A stretch of 64,000 nt of DNA from CAIVAT01 sp964525995 (GCA_964525995.1 CAZGIM010000006.1:124001-188000); one strand, 5' to 3'. Positions 8,980 to 18,764 are shown, numbered from the stretch's first letter. Program-made: numbers and translations. The notes: a model not told the origin generated them from the sequence alone.

Positions 8980-9528
8980 ATGCGCATTTACCTCATCGGC
9001 TACATGGGATCGGGAAAATCGACCATCGGGAAACAACTTGCCAGCCGGTTAGGGTACCCATTTCTCGATCTCGACCAGCATTTTGAAGAGCGCTACAGGA
9101 TCAGCATCATCGATTTTTTCGAAAAATATGGAGAACTGTTGTTCCGGAACCTGGAACGCGACCTTCTGCATGAAACCCGCGTCTTCGACGATATACTGAT
9201 CTCGACCGGAGGAGGAACTCCCTGCTCTTTCGACAACATGAAGTTTATCCGCGACTACGGGATTGCAGTATATATCAGATGGCCGGTCAAATTGTTAGCC
9301 GAACGGTTACAAAATCTGAAAAAAAAACGACCGATACTCAAAGACCTCAATCCGGGAGCCCTTCAGGAAAAAATCAAAGAACATCTTGCCGAACGGGAAC
9401 CCTTTTACAACCAGGCAGATATTGTAATCGATGCAGGTGACTTATCACAACCACAACTGATTGAAATCCTGTTGAAAAAGATGGAAGAATTCGGGAAACA
9501 AGCGGAAACCGGTCGCTCCGGAGTATAA
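8980..9528 (+). CDS. aroK: Shikimate kinase
   Basis: AroK phosphorylates shikimate to shikimate-3-phosphate in aromatic amino acid and chorismate synthesis, which also feeds MqnA. It has the P-loop GYMGSGKST (residues 7-15), FLDLDQHFEE with the shikimate-binding Asp, FRNLERDLL with the substrate-binding Arg, STGGGTPCSF (the GGG motif), and the lid/adenine region KKRPIL. Length 182 residues is normal. It is transcribed divergently from the DUF1573 gene. Confidence 0.95.
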   Translation: MRIYLIGYMGSGKSTIGKQLASRLGYPFLDLDQHFEERYRISIIDFFEKYGELLFRNLERDLLHETRVFDDILISTGGGTPCSFDNMKFIRDYGIAVYIRWPVKLLAERLQNLKKKRPILKDLNPGALQEKIKEHLAEREPFYNQADIVIDAGDLSQPQLIEILLKKMEEFGKQAETGRSGV

Positions 9529-9547
9529 CCTTGCGCATCCCCTGATG

Positions 9548-10975
9548 CTACCTGTTTTTGAGCAGTAAGGCGACGTTTTCCACGTGCTGGGTATGGGGAA
9601 ACATATCAACCGGTTGGCATTTCACCAGATGATAACTGTCCATCATCAGGGCCAGGTCGCGTGCCTGGGTCGCCGGATTACAACTGACATAGACCACTTT
9701 TTGTGGTTGAATCTGCAGAATTGTACCGACCACTTTTTCATGCATGCCATTCCTGGGAGGATCGGTGATAACAATATCGGGAACGCCGTGCTGCGTTAAG
9801 AATGCTGCATTCAAAATCTTTTCGGCCTCTCCTGCAACGAAGCGGGTATTGGTGATTCTGTTGAGGCTTGAATTCAGGACGGCATCGGCCACCGCGGGCT
9901 CTACCGACTCAATGCCGGTTATCTGACGCGCATAGGGAGCGAGATAGTTGGCAATGGTACCGGTGCCGGTGTAAAGGTCATAAACAGTTTCTGATCCCGT
10001 CAGTTCCGCAAATCCGGCCACAGTACGGTACAGATTGACCGCCTGAAGGCTGTTTGTCTGGAAAAACGAGGCGGGTCCGATCCGGTAAGAAATATCGGGA
10101 TAACCCTCACGGTATGGCGGAAGGACCTCGGTGATGAATTGTTCGCCGGCAGCATGTCTGAATTCCAGATCGTTCAGGGAGTCATTCTTTTTGGGATTGA
10201 TCACATAAAAGAGACTCGTGATCTGCGGGAATTTGTCAAGAAGGTGATCGATCATCGCTTTGATGCACCGGTCTTCATGATGAAAAACAAGGATGATCAT
10301 CAACCCTCCCGAAAGGGTATCGCGGATGATCAGATTGCGTAAGAGACCTTCCCATTTTCTGACATCATAAAACGAAAGGGAGTGTTCTTCGGCATACGCT
10401 CTCAACTCATTGCGGATGGCGTTCGAAGGATCCTTCTGATGAAAGCATTCCCTGATATCAACTACTTTATCGAAGAACCGGGGAACGTGAAATCCCAGGG
10501 CATTGGTATGTTGAGTCTCCGGATCAGCCGTATTGAGTGCACCGGTTAACCACCGGTGGTTGGAAAAGGTGAAATCGAGTTTGTTACGGTAGTACTTGGT
10601 CGTCGGTGATGGAATGATCGGAAGGATCACGGGTGACGCTATTTTACCGATCCGCGTCAGGTGATCGTAAACCTGTTGTTGTTTGTAGTGCAATTGTCTT
10701 TCGTACGACATGTTTTGCCACCGGCATCCGCCGCAAATGCCGAAATGAGTGCAGTAAGGCTCCGTTCGCCAGGGTGAAAGGGTACGCAGTCTAACTGCTT
10801 TTCCCTCTAAATACCTTCTTTTTTTAGCGGTGATCTGAATATCCGCCACATCACCAGGTACTACGAAAGGAACAAAGATCACCTGATCGTTGACCCGGGC
10901 AATCGACATTCCCTCAGACCCAGCATCGAGGATCTCCACATTTTCAAGAATTAGCGGGGAAGAGGAGGATTTCAT
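9548..10975 (-). CDS. rlmD: 23S rRNA (uracil-C5)-methyltransferase, RlmD/RlmCD type
   Basis: SAM-dependent enzyme that makes 5-methyluridine in 23S rRNA. The 475-residue product (ATG at 10975) has an N-terminal TRAM domain (about 10-65), then the [4Fe-4S] cysteines Cys75, Cys81 and Cys84 in YCTHFGICGGCRWQ. The Rossmann methyltransferase domain has YDLYTGTGTI (SAM binding), ITDPPRNG and the catalytic Cys motif YVSCNPATQARDL. An earlier TTG at 10999 is rejected because it lies upstream of the TAATTTTG promoter box. Which uridine is modified cannot be decided from sequence alone. Confidence 0.92.
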   Translation of the reverse strand: MKSSSSPLILENVEILDAGSEGMSIARVNDQVIFVPFVVPGDVADIQITAKKRRYLEGKAVRLRTLSPWRTEPYCTHFGICGGCRWQNMSYERQLHYKQQQVYDHLTRIGKIASPVILPIIPSPTTKYYRNKLDFTFSNHRWLTGALNTADPETQHTNALGFHVPRFFDKVVDIRECFHQKDPSNAIRNELRAYAEEHSLSFYDVRKWEGLLRNLIIRDTLSGGLMIILVFHHEDRCIKAMIDHLLDKFPQITSLFYVINPKKNDSLNDLEFRHAAGEQFITEVLPPYREGYPDISYRIGPASFFQTNSLQAVNLYRTVAGFAELTGSETVYDLYTGTGTIANYLAPYARQITGIESVEPAVADAVLNSSLNRITNTRFVAGEAEKILNAAFLTQHGVPDIVITDPPRNGMHEKVVGTILQIQPQKVVYVSCNPATQARDLALMMDSYHLVKCQPVDMFPHTQHVENVALLLKNR

Positions 10976-10986
10976 TCGAAATAATT

Positions 10987-10994
10987 CAAAATTA
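10987..10994 (-). promoter_or_regulatory. -7 box for rlmD
   Basis: The minus strand reads TAATTTTG, 11 bases before the ATG at 10975. This implies a very short leader. Confidence 0.45.
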
Positions 10995-11110
10995 GGCAAT
11001 GGGAATTTGGAATTGGGCTTTAGGGAACAACAATAATGTAAAATAAGGCATTAGGCATTGGCCATTTGCCAAATAGTTAATAGTGAATAGCGAATAGCGA
11101 TTAGGGAAAA
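10995..11110. repeat. Spacer with ATTAGG-type degenerate module
   Basis: Contains GGCATTAGGCATTGGCCATT and the short reiterations AATAGCGAATAGCGATTAGG. The same words recur at 24741-24914, 27800-27850, 31812-31852 and 33858-33895. On the sense (minus) strand of rlmD it reads in the CCTAATGCC orientation. Confidence 0.65.
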
Positions 11111-11113
11111 TTT

Positions 11114-12259
<1,146 letters not shown>

Positions 12260-12314
12260 CAGAAATGAATTATCTTAATATCTTAGCAGAAAACCGGGAA
12301 TCTTGTTTTTTGAG

Positions 12315-12322
12315 CAAAATTA
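12315..12322 (-). promoter_or_regulatory. -7 box for hydE
   Basis: The minus strand reads TAATTTTG, 55 bases before the hydE ATG. Confidence 0.4.
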
Positions 12323-12396
12323 CGATTTTTCTTGGATGACCCATTGATATTGGAACAGGTGAGGCCGGTCAGAATTTACTTCAATAGTTGCGTGAT

Positions 12397-13155
12397 ATGG
12401 ATAGTACAATAGTTACCCTGCTTGTCGATGATGATAAAACCAGTATTGTAGCCTTACAATCGCTTCTGAAGGGCAATTTTCCGAATATTGAGATTGCCGG
12501 TATTGCCAATAACGTCAGCGAAGCGGTCTTTCTGGTTGACGCCGTGAAGCCGGATCTGGTTTTCCTCGATATCAACATGCCCGACGGTGAAGGATTTGAT
12601 GTGTTTGAGCGGGTATCATTCAAGGATTTCAGGGTGATATTTATAACAGCGTTCGATAAATATGCTGTCAGGGCGTTTGAATTTTCGGCATTGCATTACC
12701 TCGTTAAGCCGGTTACGCTGGAAATGCTTACCATCGCCATCGACCGTTACAAAGACGTCAAAGCTGATGAGATCGATAACCGGTTACGGATTCTGCGCGA
12801 CAGTCTCCGCAGCAAGAACGAAAAGATCATCATTCCATCAACCGACGGGCTGAACGTCGTTAAACTGAACGATATTGTCAGATTAGAGGCGAGCGATGTT
12901 TATACTCTTTTTTACATGATCAACGGTCAGCGTTTCGTTGCATCAAAGCCCCTGAACAACTATGAAAAGATTTTAGAGGATCTTCCGTTCTCGAGAGTAC
13001 ATAGCAAACACCTGATCAACCTGATGTTCGTAAAGAGATACGTGAAAGGTAAAGGTGGCTCCATTATTCTGGAAGATAACACCGAAGTAGAGGTCTCCGT
13101 AAGAAAAAAGGCCGATTTTCTGGAAAAACTGAAAAACTACGCTAGATTTGTCTAA
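12397..13155 (+). CDS. LytTR-family response regulator
   Basis: Two-domain cytoplasmic transcription regulator of 252 residues. The receiver domain (about 5-120) has the acidic triad Asp11-Asp13, phospho-acceptor Asp58 in FLDINMP, Thr in FITAFD and Lys in LVKPV. The C-terminal LytTR DNA-binding domain (about 145-250) has IIIPSTDGLNVVKLNDIVRLEA, FSRVHSKHLINL and the end EVSVRKKADFLEKL. A TTG at 12388 is possible but the ATG at 12397 gives the usual receiver start. No histidine kinase is adjacent, so its partner and targets are unknown. It converges with ychF. Confidence 0.92.
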   Translation: MDSTIVTLLVDDDKTSIVALQSLLKGNFPNIEIAGIANNVSEAVFLVDAVKPDLVFLDINMPDGEGFDVFERVSFKDFRVIFITAFDKYAVRAFEFSALHYLVKPVTLEMLTIAIDRYKDVKADEIDNRLRILRDSLRSKNEKIIIPSTDGLNVVKLNDIVRLEASDVYTLFYMINGQRFVASKPLNNYEKILEDLPFSRVHSKHLINLMFVKRYVKGKGGSIILEDNTEVEVSVRKKADFLEKLKNYARFV

Positions 13156-13187
13156 GAACCAGCGGACGAGCGGACTGGCGGACAAGT
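13156..13187 (+). repeat. Octamer array GGACNAGY after the LytTR gene
   Basis: About four units (AGCGGACG-AGCGGACT-GGCGGACA) start immediately after the stop codon. The sense strand carries GGAC. The matching array in opposite orientation follows the ychF stop at 13403-13457. The 215 bases between hold nothing I recognise except one CAGGATTT word. Confidence 0.75.
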
Positions 13188-13402
13188 TTTATGAAAAGCG
13201 AAAGGCTAAACTCAGGATTACGAACGAATAGCCTGGATTTGAAAGGGAGGGTAACGATCTGACCAGGATTTATACAGGGGTCAGGATTTTAGGAATGTAA
13301 TTTCACACCATTTTATTTATCCTCCGGGTTAATTCTCCACGGCTTGCCTCGTGAATCATACCATTTAATTTTAGGATTTCATCAATTGACGAATATATAT
13401 AC

Positions 13403-13457
13403 ACTTGTCCGCTCGTCCACTGGTCCACTGGTCCACTAGTCCGCTGGTCCGCTGGTT
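13403..13457 (-). repeat. Octamer array GGACNAGY after ychF
   Basis: Six units of GTCCRCTN on the plus strand, which is GGACNAGY on the sense strand of ychF. It ends two bases before the ychF stop codon at 13459. Together with 13156-13187 it forms an imperfect inverted pair. Confidence 0.8.
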
Positions 13458-13458
13458 A

Positions 13459-14550
13459 TCATACATTGAACCGGATATGTAAAATATCGCCGTCGCCGAC
13501 GATATAATTTTTCCCTTCCACCATCAGTTTTCCGTGCTCCTTGCAGGCATGTTCTGATTTCAGATTGATAAAATCATCGTATTTCATCACCTCTGCGCGA
13601 ATGAAACCGCGTTCAAGATCGCTGTGGATAACTCCGGCAGCCTGTGGCGCTGTCATTCCTTTCTTTATGGTCCAGGCACGCACCTCCTTTGGTCCGGCTG
13701 TGAAAAAACATTGCAGATCGAGGAGGTGGAAGGCCGCTCTTACCAGCCTGTTCACGCCGGGTTCAGTCAGGCCGGCATCGGCAAGAAAAATTTCGCGGTC
13801 TTCAGCGCTTTCCAGCTCTGCGATTTCCGATTCCATCCTGGCGGCGATGACAAGCGTTTCGGCATGCTCACTGGAAACGGAATCGATGAATTTCCGGGCG
13901 TAATCATTACCCTTGGTTGCCGAGGGATCATCGACATTGCATACATATAAAACAGGCTTGAAGCTGAGCAGAAAAAGATCGTCAAAAAATCTCAGGTCTT
14001 CCGGAGCTACTGGAGCTGTCCGGGCCGATTGGAACGATTCAAGGTGGCTCTTCAATGCGTTCAACACCTCTATTCCGCGCCGTGCATCTTTATCGCCGGT
14101 CTTGGCCATCTTTTCCAGCCGGCCAAGTTTCTTCTCCACCGATTCAAGGTCTTTGATCTGAAGCTCTAAATCGACGATCTCCCGGTCGCGCAAAGGATTC
14201 ACCGACCCTTCGGGATGCGGTAACTGCGGGTCATCGAAACAACGGATCACATGAATCAGGGCATCCACATTCCGGATATCCGACAGGAAACGATTCCCTT
14301 CGGTTTGACTGCCGCCTTTCGTCAGTCCGGGGATGTCAACCATCTCGATGGTGGTGTGAACCACCCGTGCCGAATGGATCAGGTTGTCGATCTCATACAA
14401 TCTCTGGTCGGGGACATTCACAATCCCCAGGTTCGACTTGTTTCCGGTAAAAGCAGCGCTGTGTGTCTCTGCGCGGTTGTTGGAGATACAGTTGAAGAGG
14501 GTGGTCTTTCCAGATCCGGTCAGACCGATGATTCCGCATTTGAGTGACAT
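13459..14550 (-). CDS. ychF: Redox-regulated ATPase/GTPase YchF
   Basis: Obg-family P-loop NTPase of 363 residues (ATG at 14550) that binds ribosomes and prefers ATP in characterised homologues. G1 is GLTGSGKTT (residues 9-17). G3 is EMVDIPGLTKGGSQ. The NVDD segment in 'LYVCNVDDPSA' is the G4-like motif. The C-terminal TGS-like domain has FFTAGPKEVRAWTIKKG, GVIHSDLERGFIRAEV and the end GKNYIVGDGDILHIRFNV. The upstream in-frame extension to 14643 is rejected because the TACCTTTG promoter lies inside it. Confidence 0.96.
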   Translation of the reverse strand: MSLKCGIIGLTGSGKTTLFNCISNNRAETHSAAFTGNKSNLGIVNVPDQRLYEIDNLIHSARVVHTTIEMVDIPGLTKGGSQTEGNRFLSDIRNVDALIHVIRCFDDPQLPHPEGSVNPLRDREIVDLELQIKDLESVEKKLGRLEKMAKTGDKDARRGIEVLNALKSHLESFQSARTAPVAPEDLRFFDDLFLLSFKPVLYVCNVDDPSATKGNDYARKFIDSVSSEHAETLVIAARMESEIAELESAEDREIFLADAGLTEPGVNRLVRAAFHLLDLQCFFTAGPKEVRAWTIKKGMTAPQAAGVIHSDLERGFIRAEVMKYDDFINLKSEHACKEHGKLMVEGKNYIVGDGDILHIRFNV

Positions 14551-14569
14551 CGTTGAATTTTTATGGCGA

Positions 14570-14577
14570 CAAAGGTA
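14570..14577 (-). promoter_or_regulatory. -7 box for ychF
   Basis: The minus strand reads TACCTTTG, 19 bases before the ychF ATG. Confidence 0.6.
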
Positions 14578-14621
14578 ATGAATTAGGGAGTAAGAGACTT
14601 GAAAGGGTAAATTCAAGGTTT

Positions 14622-14653
14622 TTTGTAATTTACAAACATTCATTGTACCTTTG
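14622..14653 (+). promoter_or_regulatory. Strong promoter for rpsA
   Basis: TTTG (14622-14625), a 20-base spacer, then TACCTTTG (14646-14653), an excellent match to the Bacteroidota consensus. The leader to the rpsA ATG is about 105 bases and has a CGGG-rich stretch (TTAACCCGGTTAGCGGGA). That is long enough for autoregulation by S1, which is an inference. Confidence 0.75.
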
Positions 14654-14765
14654 CAGCCCTTTTTTGTCGGGTGAAAAGGGATGACGTTCTTAATTAAATC
14701 CCGTACAGTTAATCAAATGTTTAACCCGGTTAGCGGGAATCCCGCTGCCACAAAGCAATTTTTGA

Positions 14766-16835
14766 ATGAATATTGATGAAATCAATGCCACCCTGGATCA
14801 GTCTGTCGAACACAATGACGGACCCATGGTCAACGACACTGTTGAAGCTCGTTCTGAAGAGGTGAAACCCACCTCCGATACCGTTGAAGCCACCGACCCT
14901 GTTGCAGACCCGGCCACCGACCCTGTCGCTGTTCCGGCTCCCAAAAAGCATACAGAACCGAAAAGGGTTGTGTTCAGTACCGAATCATTGAAAGATTTTG
15001 ACTGGGACGCCATCGGAAAAAAACATGAAGTCTATTCCAATGATGAACGTCGCAAACTCGAAGACACTTACGACCAGACCCTCCGGGCAATCCAGGATCA
15101 TGAAGTGATAGAAGGCACCGTGGTTACCATGACCAACCGTGAGGTTATCGTCAACATCGGCTTCAAGAGCGACGGTGTGATCCAGATCAACGAATTCCGT
15201 TACAATCCCGAACTGAAAATCGGTGATAAAGTTGAAGTCTATATCGAAAACCAGGAAGATATCAGCGGACAACTGCTCCTTTCGCACAAAAAGGCGCGTA
15301 TCCTGAAATCGTGGGAGCGCATCAACGATGCTTATGAAAAGCAGGAGATCATTAAAGGTTACGTGAAATCGCGTACCAAGGGCGGTCTCATCGTTGACAT
15401 ATTCGGTATCGAAGCCTTCCTTCCCGGATCACAGATCGATGTGAAACCCATCCGCGACTACGATGTGTTTGTTGACAAAGTGATGGAATTCAAGGTAGTA
15501 AAGATCAATCACGAGTACAAGAATGTGGTAGTTTCGCACAAAGCCCTTATTGAAGACGAACTCGAAGCCCAGAAAGCGGAGATCATCAAGAAACTTGAAA
15601 AGGGACAAATTCTCGAAGGCACGGTCAAGAACATCACCAGCTACGGTGTATTCGTTGACCTGGGCGGAGTTGATGGACTCATCCACATTACCGACCTTTC
15701 ATGGGGCCGCATAAACCATCCTGAAGAGATTGTGAAGCTGGACCAGAAAATCAAAGTTGTAATTCTCGATTTTGATGAAAACAAGAAGCGTATCGCCCTT
15801 GGTCTGAAACAGCTCACCCCGCATCCGTGGGATTCGCTCGATCAGAATCTGAAGATTGGTGACAAAGTAAAAGGCAAGGTGGTTGTGATCGCCGATTACG
15901 GTGCATTTGTAGAGATTACAACCGGAGTTGAAGGTTTGATCCATGTATCCGAAATGTCTTGGTCGCAGCATCTGCGTACCGCCCATGATTTCCTTAAGGT
16001 AGGACAGGAAGTTGAAGCTGTGATCCTGACCCTCGATCGCGAAGAGCGCAAAATGTCGATGGGTATCAAACAGCTCATCCCCGACCCCTGGGCCAACATC
16101 AAGGAGAAGTATCCGCTGAAATCGAAACACTCCGCTATTGTACGGAACTTCACGAACTTCGGTATTTTCGTAGAGTTAGAGGAAGGGGTTGACGGACTGA
16201 TCCACATTTCTGACCTGAGCTGGTCGAAGAAAATCAAGCACCCGGCCGAATTCACCAAGATCGGCGAGACCATCGAAGTGATCGTTCTCGATGTCGATGT
16301 AGAAAACCGCCGGCTCAGCCTCGGACACAAGCAGCTCGAGGAGAATCCCTGGGATGTTTTCGAAAGCGTATTTGCTGTTGGTTCAGTTCATTTAGGAACC
16401 ATCGTCAGCATGAGCGACAAGGGCGCTATTGTAGCGCTGCCATACGGTGTTGAAGGATTTGCCCCACTGCGCCATTTAGGCAAGGAGGATGGTACCCAGG
16501 CACGCGAAGAGGAGGCCCTCGACTTCAAGGTCATCGAGTTTTCGAAGGATAACAAGAAGATCATCCTTTCGCACAGTAAGATCCATCAGGATGCAATATA
16601 TGCCGAGAAAAACAAAGAGGCCAAAGCCGGTCTGAAGAAGGAGAAGGATACCAAGAAAGCGGTCAAGAAGCTGAAGGATAATCTGGAGAAGACTACCCTT
16701 GGCGACATCGATGCACTGGCGAACCTCAAAGCCGACATGGTAAAGGCCGAAGAGTTAGCCCGTGAGCCCAAGCCTGCTGTTGAGGCGCCCAAGGTTGAAC
16801 CTGAGGCCACACCAGAAGAGCCTAAGGCTGAATAA
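14766..16835 (+). CDS. rpsA: Ribosomal protein S1
   Basis: S1 binds single-stranded mRNA leaders on the 30S subunit, and is expected to be especially important in Bacteroidota, where Shine-Dalgarno use is weak. The 689-residue product has an acidic, Pro-rich N-terminus of about 65 residues with reiterated DPVADPATDPVAVP. About six S1 OB-fold repeats follow, recognisable by 'YGVFVDLGGVDGLIHITDLSW', 'FGIFVELEEGVDGLIHISDLSW' and similar phrases. The Lys/Glu-rich tail has EAPKVEPEATPEEPKAE. The extra low-complexity ends are outside the S1 core. rnz starts 2 bases after its stop. Confidence 0.96.
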   Translation: MNIDEINATLDQSVEHNDGPMVNDTVEARSEEVKPTSDTVEATDPVADPATDPVAVPAPKKHTEPKRVVFSTESLKDFDWDAIGKKHEVYSNDERRKLEDTYDQTLRAIQDHEVIEGTVVTMTNREVIVNIGFKSDGVIQINEFRYNPELKIGDKVEVYIENQEDISGQLLLSHKKARILKSWERINDAYEKQEIIKGYVKSRTKGGLIVDIFGIEAFLPGSQIDVKPIRDYDVFVDKVMEFKVVKINHEYKNVVVSHKALIEDELEAQKAEIIKKLEKGQILEGTVKNITSYGVFVDLGGVDGLIHITDLSWGRINHPEEIVKLDQKIKVVILDFDENKKRIALGLKQLTPHPWDSLDQNLKIGDKVKGKVVVIADYGAFVEITTGVEGLIHVSEMSWSQHLRTAHDFLKVGQEVEAVILTLDREERKMSMGIKQLIPDPWANIKEKYPLKSKHSAIVRNFTNFGIFVELEEGVDGLIHISDLSWSKKIKHPAEFTKIGETIEVIVLDVDVENRRLSLGHKQLEENPWDVFESVFAVGSVHLGTIVSMSDKGAIVALPYGVEGFAPLRHLGKEDGTQAREEEALDFKVIEFSKDNKKIILSHSKIHQDAIYAEKNKEAKAGLKKEKDTKKAVKKLKDNLEKTTLGDIDALANLKADMVKAEELAREPKPAVEAPKVEPEATPEEPKAE

Positions 16836-16837
16836 CC

Positions 16838-17626
16838 ATGACATTTTCATTCACGGTGTTAGGCAGCAGCGCAGCTGTTGCGGCAAACGACCGGAATCTG
16901 AGCGCTCATTTGCTTAATGCAAATGAGCGCTTTCATTTGATCGACTGCGGGGAGGGAACCCAGTTTCAACTGCGGAAATACCACCTTTCTATCATGCGGA
17001 TCAAACACATCTACATCAGTCACCTGCATGGCGACCATTTTTTTGGGCTGGTCGGACTGCTCAACACCATGCATTTGCTGGGTCGGTCAGAAGAGCTTAC
17101 CGTGCATAGCCCCCCGCAGCTCAGGGAGATCATTGAGATCCAACTCGAAGCCTCGCAGACACGGCTGAAATATCCGGTTCATTACAATATGCTCAGGCCC
17201 GATGGGTACCATCTTGTTTTGGAAGAACCGCGACTCGAAGTGTACAGCTTCCCGCTGAAGCACAGCATCCCAACCTGGGGCTTCATTTTTCGCGAGAAGA
17301 ATCCTCCGCGTAAAGTACCGGTAGCGCGTTCATTGGCATATAGTAGCGACACCGTCTGCGATGAAAGCATCGTGCCCTGGATCTCGGATGCACGGCTGCT
17401 GTACCACGAAGCGACCTTTGCATCGACGATGGAACAAGTAGCCGCCGAAAAATTTCACGCCACGGCAGCTCAGGCAGCCACCATCGCCCTGAAAGCCGGT
17501 GTGGCCAAGTTGGTTATCGGTCATTTCTCGGCCCGGTACGAGGCTGTACAAACCCTGGTTGATGAAGCAAGGGCCATCTTTCCCGAAACCTACGCGGCAG
17601 AGGAGGGGAGGGAGTTGGACATCTGA
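16838..17626 (+). CDS. rnz: Ribonuclease Z
   Basis: Zinc-dependent metallo-beta-lactamase-fold endonuclease that trims tRNA 3' trailers. The metal motif is His62-x-His64-x-Asp66-His67 in SHLHGDHFFG. Later ligands are in YSSDTVCDESI (Asp) and 'KLVIGHFSARY' (His). The 262-residue length is shorter than the roughly 305 of many bacterial RNase Z proteins because loops in the exosite region appear reduced, but all core motifs are present and the C-terminus (IFPETYAAEEGRELDI) is complete. It lies 2 bases after rpsA, probably cotranscribed. Confidence 0.93.
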   Translation: MTFSFTVLGSSAAVAANDRNLSAHLLNANERFHLIDCGEGTQFQLRKYHLSIMRIKHIYISHLHGDHFFGLVGLLNTMHLLGRSEELTVHSPPQLREIIEIQLEASQTRLKYPVHYNMLRPDGYHLVLEEPRLEVYSFPLKHSIPTWGFIFREKNPPRKVPVARSLAYSSDTVCDESIVPWISDARLLYHEATFASTMEQVAAEKFHATAAQAATIALKAGVAKLVIGHFSARYEAVQTLVDEARAIFPETYAAEEGRELDI

Positions 17627-17713
17627 AAAACATTTTATCCGGAATATTTCTTATCTTTCTCCCCTGTTACCATTGGAACCATAGGTGAAGAACTCTGGGA
17701 AGGAATCTGGTGC

Positions 17714-17842
17714 ATGACTGACCCATACACAGGAGGAACCGCACAATTCATATACAACGACGGAACTCAAAATATTAGTGATTTTTGTAAAACTATAACC
17801 CGCTGGAAGCTACTAATAGACCCAGAAACATACATCAACTAA
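17714..17842 (+). other. Possible 42-residue ORF or gene remnant
   Basis: The frame stays open from just after the rnz stop to 17842, but the only ATG is at 17714. The readable stretch (LWEGIWCMTDPYTGG, IYNDGTQNISDF, TRWKLLIDPE) has protein-like composition but no family that I recognise. It could be the tail of a decayed gene in the rnz - HEPN gap. The rest of the gap (17627-17869) shows nothing else. Confidence 0.2.
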
Positions 17843-17869
17843 AAACAAAAGGATCATCCAGGCAACCAA

Positions 17870-18265
17870 CTAATCCAGCCTGATCATTGAAGAAATCAGG
17901 CGTACCAGCTTTACGGTAGGCTCAAACATTTGCATTACGTCATCTTCTTGAAAATCGAAGAAATCGTTATAGTCGCCTTTTTGTCTTTTTTCGTAAAGTG
18001 AGGAAAACAACTTGCCATATTCTTTACCAATTAATCCCTTTTGGATGTATTCCTGTCCGAACTTCAGTCTGCAGCCGGCATGCGAATTGGTTTCGATGTT
18101 CTGACTGTAAAGCAGGGCGCTGACAGCATAATAGGCGGCATAATAGAGACGGTTGACTGCCGTATTCCAGTATTTATGGGCGATCAGTAATTCAGTCTCC
18201 TTAATCAACTCTTCAGAACGGTTGATCCTGTATCTGATGTATTCATTTCTGGAATGCTCCTTCAT
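17870..18265 (-). CDS. HEPN-domain toxin-like protein (HepT type)
   Basis: All-helical HEPN protein of 131 residues. 'VNRLYYAAYYAVSALLYSQ', HAGCRLKFGQEYIQKGLI and EKRQKGDYNDFFDF fit the HEPN family (Pfam HEPN). Its ATG overlaps the TGA of the upstream MNT gene (ATGA), the classic coupled arrangement. In characterised MntA/HepT pairs the HEPN partner is an RNase toxin that the nucleotidyltransferase AMPylates. The strict RxxxxxH RNase motif is not obvious here, so activity is uncertain. The ATG at 18265 is preferred to longer in-frame starts because of the overlap with MNT. Confidence 0.85.
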   Translation of the reverse strand: MKEHSRNEYIRYRINRSEELIKETELLIAHKYWNTAVNRLYYAAYYAVSALLYSQNIETNSHAGCRLKFGQEYIQKGLIGKEYGKLFSSLYEKRQKGDYNDFFDFQEDDVMQMFEPTVKLVRLISSMIRLD

Positions 18266-18585
18266 GCCGAAAGGGTAAGCGCTTCCCGGGCGATGTTTCT
18301 GTAAATCGGGGTGACTTTGTACTTGCGTTCCCATTCATCCACCGTGTAAAGCATCGGGCTGATGAGGGCTCCTAATTCGAATTCAAGTTCATACAGCGGA
18401 TCGGTAATCCTCTTTTCCATTTTGGGAGTGATCCTTTTTGCATCAATCAGGATCAGGAGGTCCCAGTCGGAATCCTCCCGTGCATCGCCGCGTGCCCTTG
18501 ATCCATAGAGCAATATTTTCGCGTCAGGCGCCTGGTTCCGGACAACAGCGATGATCCTGTTTTTAATCTCGGATTCGGAGGACAT
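18262..18585 (-). CDS. MNT-domain minimal nucleotidyltransferase (MntA-type antitoxin)
   Basis: Protein of 107 residues with the GS-x10-DxD signature of minimal nucleotidyltransferases: GSRARGDAREDSDWDLLIL. It is first in a two-gene minus-strand unit with the HEPN gene. In known type VII-like systems this enzyme transfers AMP groups from ATP to the HEPN toxin and neutralises it. The ATG at 18585 is used. The TTG at 18612 would lie upstream of the TATATTTG box. No flanking mobile gene is seen. Confidence 0.88.
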   Translation of the reverse strand: MSSESEIKNRIIAVVRNQAPDAKILLYGSRARGDAREDSDWDLLILIDAKRITPKMEKRITDPLYELEFELGALISPMLYTVDEWERKYKVTPIYRNIAREALTLSA

Positions 18586-18600
18586 ATAGGACTGTTTTCG

Positions 18601-18608
18601 CAAATATA
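18601..18608 (-). promoter_or_regulatory. -7 box for the MNT-HEPN pair
   Basis: The minus strand reads TATATTTG, a TAnnTTTG match 15 bases before the MNT ATG. The leader would be only about 8 bases. Confidence 0.4.
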
Positions 18609-18660
18609 GCAAAATTTACGTTATTCTGACCTGGTGATTTGGTTGCTGGATTGCAATCTC

Positions 18661-18713
18661 GTCCAACTCTATTTCCAACTCCCCGTCCAACTCTTCGTCC
18701 AACTCTTCGTCCA
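18661..18713 (+). repeat. Array GTCCAACTCTTC upstream of the M3 peptidase
   Basis: Four to five degenerate copies of a 12-base unit GTCCAACTCTTC, upstream of the TACCTTTG promoter box of the peptidase gene. It is stop-free in the peptidase frame, which creates a spurious N-terminal extension. The orientation (GTCC on the sense strand) is opposite to the GGAC array after the same gene. Confidence 0.75.
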
Positions 18714-18731
18714 TCCAGTTCCCGTTTTTTT

Positions 18732-18739
18732 TACCTTTG
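18732..18739 (+). promoter_or_regulatory. -7 box for the M3 peptidase gene
   Basis: TACCTTTG, 25 bases before the ATG at 18765. It also fixes the start, since any earlier in-frame start would be upstream of it. Confidence 0.55.
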
Positions 18740-18764
18740 CAGCCGTTCTGTAAATCAATTCCCC

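Noticed and set aside
13156..13457. MITE as the sole explanation of the facing GGAC arrays
   Set aside because: Each array directly follows a stop codon and matches the array after the M3 peptidase, so gene-end arrays explain it without a transposable element.
18639..18764. N-terminal extension of the M3 peptidase rich in PTLRP repeats
   Set aside because: It is the translated GTCCAACTCTTC array and lies upstream of the TACCTTTG box. The signal peptide begins at the ATG at 18765.
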